Under the pieces are notes generated by a model. It was given only the letters and a program-made list of their open reading frames with translations. It did no database searches and had not been told where the DNA came from. A stretch of DNA of 64,000 nucleotides from Pseudomonas sp. SORT22. Lineage in GTDB: Bacteria; Pseudomonadota; Gammaproteobacteria; Pseudomonadales; Pseudomonadaceae. Below, piece after piece: positions 59,069-64,000 of this stretch. The stretch lies in assembly GCF_018417635.1 (NCBI RefSeq), contig NZ_CP071007.1, forward strand, positions 5,518,501 to 5,582,500, read 5' to 3'. Both the position numbers and the translations under genes were made by a program. Position 1 is the first letter of the stretch. Every line of letters begins with the position of its first letter.

Positions 59069-60889
59069 TCAGTTCTTGGCTTTCTTGGCAGCGCGGGTAC
59101 GCTCGCCTTCGTCGAGGATCTTCTTGCGCAGACGGATCGACTTAGGGGTCACTTCGCACAGCTCGTCGTCCTGGATGAATTCCAGAGCCTGTTCCAGGGT
59201 GAAGCGAACAGGTGGAACCAGGGCGATGGTTTCGTCTTTACCCGAAGCACGCATGTTGTCGAGCTTCTTGCCCTTGGTAGGGTTGACGCCCAGGTCGTTG
59301 TCACGGCTGTTCAGACCAACGATCTGACCGTTGTAGATCTCCTGGCCGTGCTCGACGAACAGCTTGCCGCGCGCCTGCAGGGTTTCCAGGGAGTAGGTCA
59401 GGGCCTTGCCGGTTTCAACCGAAACCAGTACGCCGTTCTGACGGCCGGACATGTGGCCGGACTTCATCGGAGCGTAACGGTCGAAGATCGAGGTCAGGAT
59501 GCCTGCACCGTTGGTCAGGGTCAGGAACTGGTTACGGAAACCGATCAGACCACGGGCTGGAATGTTGTATTCCAGGCGTACACGGCCCTTGCCATCCGGA
59601 ACCATGTTGGTCAGGTCGCCTTTACGCAGACCCATTTCTTCCATGACCTTGCCCTGGGAGTCTTCAGGGATGTCGATGGTGACGTTTTCGAACGGCTCGT
59701 GCTTGGCACCGTCGACTTCACGGATGATCACTTCCGGACGACCAACACCCATTTCGAAGCCTTCGCGACGCATGGTTTCGATCAGAACCGAGAGGTGCAG
59801 CTCACCACGGCCGGAGACCTTGAACTTGTCAGCCGAGTCGCCTTCTTCAACGCGCAGTGCAACGTTGTACAGCAGCTCTTTGTCCAGACGTTCCTTGATG
59901 TTGCGGGAAGTCACGAACTTGCCTTCTTTACCGCAGAACGGCGAGTCGTTGACCTGGAAGGTCATCGAAACGGTTGGCTCGTCAACGGTCAGCGGCTTCA
60001 TCGCTTCAACTGCGTCCGGGGAGCACAGGGTGTCGGAGATGAACAGCTCGTCGAAACCGCTGATGCAGACGATGTCGCCAGCCTGGGCTTCTTCGACGTC
60101 AACGCGGTGCAGGCCGTGGTGACCCATCAGCTTGAGGATACGACCGTTGCGCTTCTTGCCATCGACGTCGATAGCCACCACCGGGGTGTTCGGCTTGACG
60201 CGACCGCGAGCGATACGGCCAACACCGATAACACCGAGGAAGCTGTTGTAGTCCAGTGCCGAGATCTGCATCTGGAACGGGCCGTCACGGTCAACAGCAG
60301 GGGCCGGTACGTTGTCGACGATCGACTGGTACAGCGGGGTCATGTCTTCGGCCATTTCGGTGTGGTCCAGACCGGCAATGCCGTTCAGGGCCGAGGCGTA
60401 GACGACTTTGAAGTCCAGCTGTTCGTCGGTGGCACCGAGGTTGTCGAACAGATCGAAGATCTGGTCCAGAACCCAGTCAGGACGCGCGCCCGGACGGTCG
60501 ACCTTGTTGATCACCACGATTGGACGCAGGCCGGCTTCGAAAGCCTTCTTGGTCACGAAACGGGTTTGCGGCATAGGGCCGTCTTGAGCGTCGACCAGCA
60601 GCAGTACGGAGTCGACCATCGACATTACACGTTCAACCTCGCCACCGAAGTCGGCGTGGCCGGGGGTGTCGACGATGTTGATGTGGTAGCCGTTCCAGTT
60701 GATGGCGGTGTTTTTCGCCAGAATGGTAATACCGCGCTCTTTTTCCTGGTCGTTGGAGTCCATGACGCGCTCGTCGTTGAGCTCGTTACGCTCCAGAGTG
60801 CCGGACTGACGCAGGAGTTTGTCGACCAGGGTGGTTTTACCATGGTCAACGTGGGCGATGATGGCGATGTTACGCAGATTTTCGATCAC
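59069..60889 (-). CDS. typA: TypA/BipA ribosome-associated GTPase
   Basis: A 606-residue translational GTPase. G1 is [11 protein letters not shown]3 is [12 protein letters not shown] and G4 is NKVDRPGA. The C-terminal half has BipA-specific domains, with KGDLTNM and [14 protein letters not shown]. It binds ribosomes and helps 50S assembly, especially in the cold. Start is GTG ([17 protein letters not shown]). Confidence 0.97.
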   Translation of the reverse strand: MIENLRNIAIIAHVDHGKTTLVDKLLRQSGTLERNELNDERVMDSNDQEKERGITILAKNTAINWNGYHINIVDTPGHADFGGEVERVMSMVDSVLLLVDAQDGPMPQTRFVTKKAFEAGLRPIVVINKVDRPGARPDWVLDQIFDLFDNLGATDEQLDFKVVYASALNGIAGLDHTEMAEDMTPLYQSIVDNVPAPAVDRDGPFQMQISALDYNSFLGVIGVGRIARGRVKPNTPVVAIDVDGKKRNGRILKLMGHHGLHRVDVEEAQAGDIVCISGFDELFISDTLCSPDAVEAMKPLTVDEPTVSMTFQVNDSPFCGKEGKFVTSRNIKERLDKELLYNVALRVEEGDSADKFKVSGRGELHLSVLIETMRREGFEMGVGRPEVIIREVDGAKHEPFENVTIDIPEDSQGKVMEEMGLRKGDLTNMVPDGKGRVRLEYNIPARGLIGFRNQFLTLTNGAGILTSIFDRYAPMKSGHMSGRQNGVLVSVETGKALTYSLETLQARGKLFVEHGQEIYNGQIVGLNSRDNDLGVNPTKGKKLDNMRASGKDETIALVPPVRFTLEQALEFIQDDELCEVTPKSIRLRKKILDEGERTRAAKKAKN

Positions 60890-61017
60890 GTGTGTATCTC
60901 GATCAGAGGATTCGGGTTGCCGCCCAGTCTAGGCGGCGAATATGAATGAATGGCGCTCAAACGGCCCGGTGGTCGGGAGGGCGATGGCGGATGCTCCCGC
61001 CATATAGCCCCGGCGTC

Positions 61018-62472
61018 TTATGTCGGACGATAAACGCGCACATTGGCATGTCCCTCACTGAGCAGATGATGGGCATGCAGGCGACTCATTACTCCCTTGT
61101 CGCAATACAGCAGGTACTGGCGCGTGGCATCCAGCTCCTTGAAGCGACTGTTCAGGGCGTAGAACGGCAAGGCCTGGACCTCGATGCCGTCCAGTTCCAG
61201 GGGCTGGTCTTCCTGGGCATCAGGGTGGCGAATGTCGATCACCACCTGCCCGGCCAGCGCCTGGCTGACTTCTTCGATCTGGATATCCTGGCTGAGTTCA
61301 TCGATCACGTGGTCGATGGAGATCAGCCGAGCGCGCTCCAGGGCACGCTCGAGCACCGCCATGTCGAACTGCTTCTCTTCATGCTCGAGGCGATGACGCT
61401 TGGCGCAAGTGGTCGGGTTCACCGAAATCACGCCGCAGTATTCAGGCATGTGCTTGGCGAACTCGGCGGTGCCGATCTGCTGGGCCTGGTCGATGATGTC
61501 CTGCTTGTGGCTGGCCAGCAGCGGGCGCAGCACCAGCTTCTCGGTGGCCGAGTCGATCACCGCAAGGTTCGGCAGGGTCTGGCTCGAGACCTGGGAGATG
61601 GCTTCACCGGTCACCAGGGCGTCGATCTGCAGGCGGTCGGCGATGTTGGTCGCCGCGCGCAGCATCATGCGCTTGAGGGTCACGCCCATGTAGCTGTTGT
61701 CGACCTTGCCGAGGATCTCGCCGACCACTTCTTCGAACGGCACGCTGACGAACAGCACGCGCTGGCTGCTGCCGTACTTTTTCCACAGGAAGTGGGCGAC
61801 TTCCATCACCCCCAGCTCGTGGGCGCGGCCGCCAAGGTTGAAGAAGCAGAAGTGGGTCATCAGGCCGCGACGCATCATCTGGTAGGCGGCGACGGTGGAG
61901 TCGAAACCACCGGACATCAGCACCAGGGTCTGCTCCAGCGCGCCCAGCGGGTAACCGCCGATGCCTTTGTGCTGGTTGTGGATGACGTACAGGCGCTTGT
62001 CGCGCACCTCGATGCGCACCTCGACTTCAGGCGTGCGCAGGTCGATACCGGCGGCGCCGCACTGCTGGCGCAGCTGGCTGCCGACGTAGCGGTCGACGTC
62101 CATCGAGGTGAAATCGTGGTGACCGCCGCGCTTGCAGCGTACGGCGAAGCGCTTGCCCGCCAGCAGGTGACCGAAGTGCTGCTTGCACTTGGCGACGATG
62201 TCGTCGAAATCACCCAGCGGGTATTCGTCGACCTGCAGGAAATGGGCAATGCCCGGCGTGCACCTCAGACGCTCGGTCATCTCGCGCAGGACCTTCTCGT
62301 CCTCGATGTGAGTGATCACTTCGAGGTTATCCCAGACACCGTTAACCGCGAGCGCAGGATCGAGGTCCTTGAGCACGTTGCGGATGTTGCGGGCCAGTTG
62401 ACGGATGAAGCGCTTGCGAACCGGCCGGCTCTTGATGGTGATCTCTGGGAAGACTTTTACGATTAGTTTCAT
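61018..62472 (-). CDS. thiI: ThiI, tRNA 4-thiouridine and thiazole sulfurtransferase
   Basis: A 484-residue enzyme with an N-terminal NFLD/THUMP region (about 1-165), the PP-loop domain with [17 protein letters not shown], and a C-terminal rhodanese domain carrying the persulfide Cys in [16 protein letters not shown]. It makes 4-thiouridine at tRNA position 8 and supplies sulfur for thiamine. The C-terminal rhodanese makes it the E. coli type. It is divergent from glnA. Confidence 0.96.
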   Translation of the reverse strand: MKLIVKVFPEITIKSRPVRKRFIRQLARNIRNVLKDLDPALAVNGVWDNLEVITHIEDEKVLREMTERLRCTPGIAHFLQVDEYPLGDFDDIVAKCKQHFGHLLAGKRFAVRCKRGGHHDFTSMDVDRYVGSQLRQQCGAAGIDLRTPEVEVRIEVRDKRLYVIHNQHKGIGGYPLGALEQTLVLMSGGFDSTVAAYQMMRRGLMTHFCFFNLGGRAHELGVMEVAHFLWKKYGSSQRVLFVSVPFEEVVGEILGKVDNSYMGVTLKRMMLRAATNIADRLQIDALVTGEAISQVSSQTLPNLAVIDSATEKLVLRPLLASHKQDIIDQAQQIGTAEFAKHMPEYCGVISVNPTTCAKRHRLEHEEKQFDMAVLERALERARLISIDHVIDELSQDIQIEEVSQALAGQVVIDIRHPDAQEDQPLELDGIEVQALPFYALNSRFKELDATRQYLLYCDKGVMSRLHAHHLLSEGHANVRVYRPT

Positions 62473-62802
62473 GAAAAACAGCGCGCGAGGTGCCGACTAA
62501 AAAAGTGGGGCGCGGATTATAGCGGAAATTGCTCAAGCTTTGAGCAACTTTTGTACAGAAGGTTTTTCTCGCACCGTTATGGTGCATCATGGCTGTTTAG
62601 CGCATCGTAAGGGTGCAGAAAAAACCGCTGATTTCAGCGAATCGGGCGAAAACGCTTGGGTTTGGGGCAAAAATCCCAACTCGGGGCACTGGCATGCAAT
62701 TTGCTCCCTTGTGAGGCAGGTTGCCTTGGCCGACTATTCGCGCCCGGCATCACCCAAATTAAAGGGCTGCACAGGCAAGCTCTACCCCACCCGGAGGACA
62801 CT
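62473..62802 (+). promoter_or_regulatory. glnA control region: NtrC sites and sigma-54 promoter
   Basis: This 330-base gap separates divergent thiI and glnA. TGGCATG-CAAT-TTGCT at 62690-62705 is a near-perfect -24/-12 sigma-54 promoter. GCAC-N7-GTGC at 62571-62585 is a strong NtrC site; GCAT-N7-GTGC at 62602-62616 is a weaker one, at normal enhancer distances. Next to thiI, TTGCTCAAGCTTTGAGCAA at 62529-62547 is a perfect 8-bp inverted repeat of unknown function. Confidence 0.88.
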
Positions 62803-64000
62803 ATGTCGAAGTCGGTTCAACTCATCAAAGATCATGACGTTAAATGGATTGATCTGCGCTTCACTGACACCAAAGGCACTCAGCACCACGTGACCATGCC
62901 AGCTCGTGATGCGCTGGATGAAGATTTCTTCGAAGCCGGCAAGATGTTCGACGGTTCCTCCATCGCTGGCTGGAAAGGCATCGAAGCCTCCGACATGATC
63001 CTGATGCCGGACGACTCCTCCGCCGTGCTCGACCCGTTCACCGAAGAGCCGACCCTGATCCTGGTCTGCGACATCATCGAACCTTCGACCATGCAAGGCT
63101 ACGACCGCGACCCACGCGCCATCGCCCGCCGCGCCGAAGAGTACCTGAAGACCACCGGTATCGGTGACACCGTGTTCGTCGGCCCAGAGCCTGAGTTCTT
63201 CATCTTCGACGAAGTGAAGTTCAAGTCCGACATCTCCGGCTCGATGTTCAAGATCTACTCCGAGCAAGGCTCGTGGATGTCCGACCAGGACGTCGAAGGC
63301 GGCAACAAAGGCCACCGTCCAGGCGTCAAAGGCGGCTACTTCCCGGTACCACCGTTCGACCACGACCACGAAATCCGTACTGCCATGTGCAACGCCATGG
63401 AAGAAATGGGCCTGGTCATCGAAGTCCACCACCACGAAGTGGCAACTGCCGGCCAGAACGAAATCGGCGTGCAGTTCAACACCCTGGTGAAGAAGGCTGA
63501 CGAAGTTCAGACCCTCAAATACTGCGTGCACAACGTTGCCGACGCCTACGGCCGCACCGCTACCTTCATGCCTAAGCCACTGTACGGCGACAACGGCTCG
63601 GGTATGCACGTGCACATGTCCATCTCCAAAGATGGCAAGAACACCTTCTCCGGCGAAGGCTATGCCGGCCTGTCCGACACCGCCCTGTACTTCATCGGCG
63701 GTATCATCAAGCACGGTAAGGCCCTGAACGGCTTCACCAACCCGGCTACCAACTCCTACAAGCGTCTGGTACCAGGCTTCGAAGCACCGGTCATGCTGGC
63801 CTACTCGGCGCGCAACCGTTCCGCCTCGATCCGCATCCCGTACGTTTCCAGCCCGAAAGCCCGCCGCATCGAAGCGCGCTTCCCGGACCCGGCTGCCAAC
63901 CCGTACCTGTGCTTCGCAGCACTGATGATGGCCGGCCTGGACGGTATCCAGAACAAGATCCACCCAGGCGATGCCGCCGACAAGAACCTGTACGACCTGC
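62803..64000 (+). CDS. glnA: Glutamine synthetase type I (C-terminus beyond window)
   Basis: The first 399 residues of a GSI enzyme of about 468. The active-site segments [38 protein letters not shown] and [18 protein letters not shown] are all seen. The enzyme joins ammonia to glutamate and is controlled by adenylylation at a Tyr that lies just past or near the window edge. GGAGG precedes the ATG. Expression is from the sigma-54/NtrC region upstream. Confidence 0.98.
   Translation, partial: MSKSVQLIKDHDVKWIDLRFTDTKGTQHHVTMPARDALDEDFFEAGKMFDGSSIAGWKGIEASDMILMPDDSSAVLDPFTEEPTLILVCDIIEPSTMQGYDRDPRAIARRAEEYLKTTGIGDTVFVGPEPEFFIFDEVKFKSDISGSMFKIYSEQGSWMSDQDVEGGNKGHRPGVKGGYFPVPPFDHDHEIRTAMCNAMEEMGLVIEVHHHEVATAGQNEIGVQFNTLVKKADEVQTLKYCVHNVADAYGRTATFMPKPLYGDNGSGMHVHMSISKDGKNTFSGEGYAGLSDTALYFIGGIIKHGKALNGFTNPATNSYKRLVPGFEAPVMLAYSARNRSASIRIPYVSSPKARRIEARFPDPAANPYLCFAALMMAGLDGIQNKIHPGDAADKNLYDL

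Noticed and set aside
59348..60949. Plus-strand frame opposite typA
   Set aside because: It mirrors typA codons, has no ribosome-binding site or domain, and runs past the typA start as expected of a shadow.
60984..61003. ATGGCGG/CCGCCAT hairpin after thiI as a terminator
   Set aside because: The stem is perfect but only seven base pairs and no T-run follows, so I did not list it as a terminator.
1..64000. tRNA, rRNA, CRISPR arrays, insertion sequences and prophage genes
   Set aside because: I looked for cloverleaf-like ends, regular spaced repeats and transposase, integrase or phage proteins on both strands and saw none.

Overview
The window is a stretch of a Pseudomonas chromosome, most like the P. 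putida group. The evidence is high GC coding sequence, the complete medium-chain-length PHA cluster (phaC1-phaZ-phaC2-phaD convergent with phaI-phaF), the Pil-Chp twitching cluster beside gshB and tonB3, the pyrR-pyrB-pyrC' operon, the hut cluster with formiminoglutamate deiminase, and many Pseudomonas-type REP palindromes. Gene order closely follows what is known of P. putida and, with gaps, P. aeruginosa. No rRNA, tRNA, CRISPR array, transposase or prophage was seen.

Layout. 1-4.7 kb (minus): pilG-pilH-pilI-pilJ-chpA, with chpA running off the left edge and no pilK. 5-12.7 kb (plus): gshB, tonB3, an AT-rich orphan gene, an exported ankyrin-repeat protein, algH/yqgE, ruvX, pyrR, pyrB, and a catalytically dead pyrC'. 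12.8-15.3 kb: the HslVU protease and a DUF971 gene. 15.3-22.5 kb: the PHA synthesis, mobilisation and granule system. 22.6-25.6 kb: ubiE-ubiJ-ubiB. 25.7-28.6 kb: hisI-hisE-tatA-tatB-tatC-rsmE. 28.7-33.2 kb: an HBM-type chemoreceptor and a polar amino-acid ABC transporter. 33.5-37.8 kb: opgGH for osmoregulated periplasmic glucans. 38-39.4 kb: dtd and pip. 39.6-49.5 kb: histidine utilisation (hutU-H-T-I-G, hutC-D, hutF) with two recognisable HutC operators. 49.6-56.8 kb: two small lipoproteins, an amino-acid-type dCACHE chemoreceptor, a DUF924 gene, fbp and glgP. 57-59 kb: a cysteine-cluster protein and a hipBA-like toxin-antitoxin pair. 59-64 kb: typA, thiI and the start of glnA with its NtrC/sigma-54 control region.

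How it works together. Most of the window is core metabolism. Carbon and nitrogen themes recur: PHA storage, histidine breakdown to glutamate, glutamine synthetase, amino-acid uptake, and two chemoreceptors that probably read organic acids and amino acids. The parts that look acquired or least explained are the orphan gene at 7.1-7.6 kb, the hipBA pair with its concentric palindromic operator, and three copies of an AGCTTGCAGCTTG-type inverted repeat. Nothing in the window is clearly a wholly new multi-gene system.
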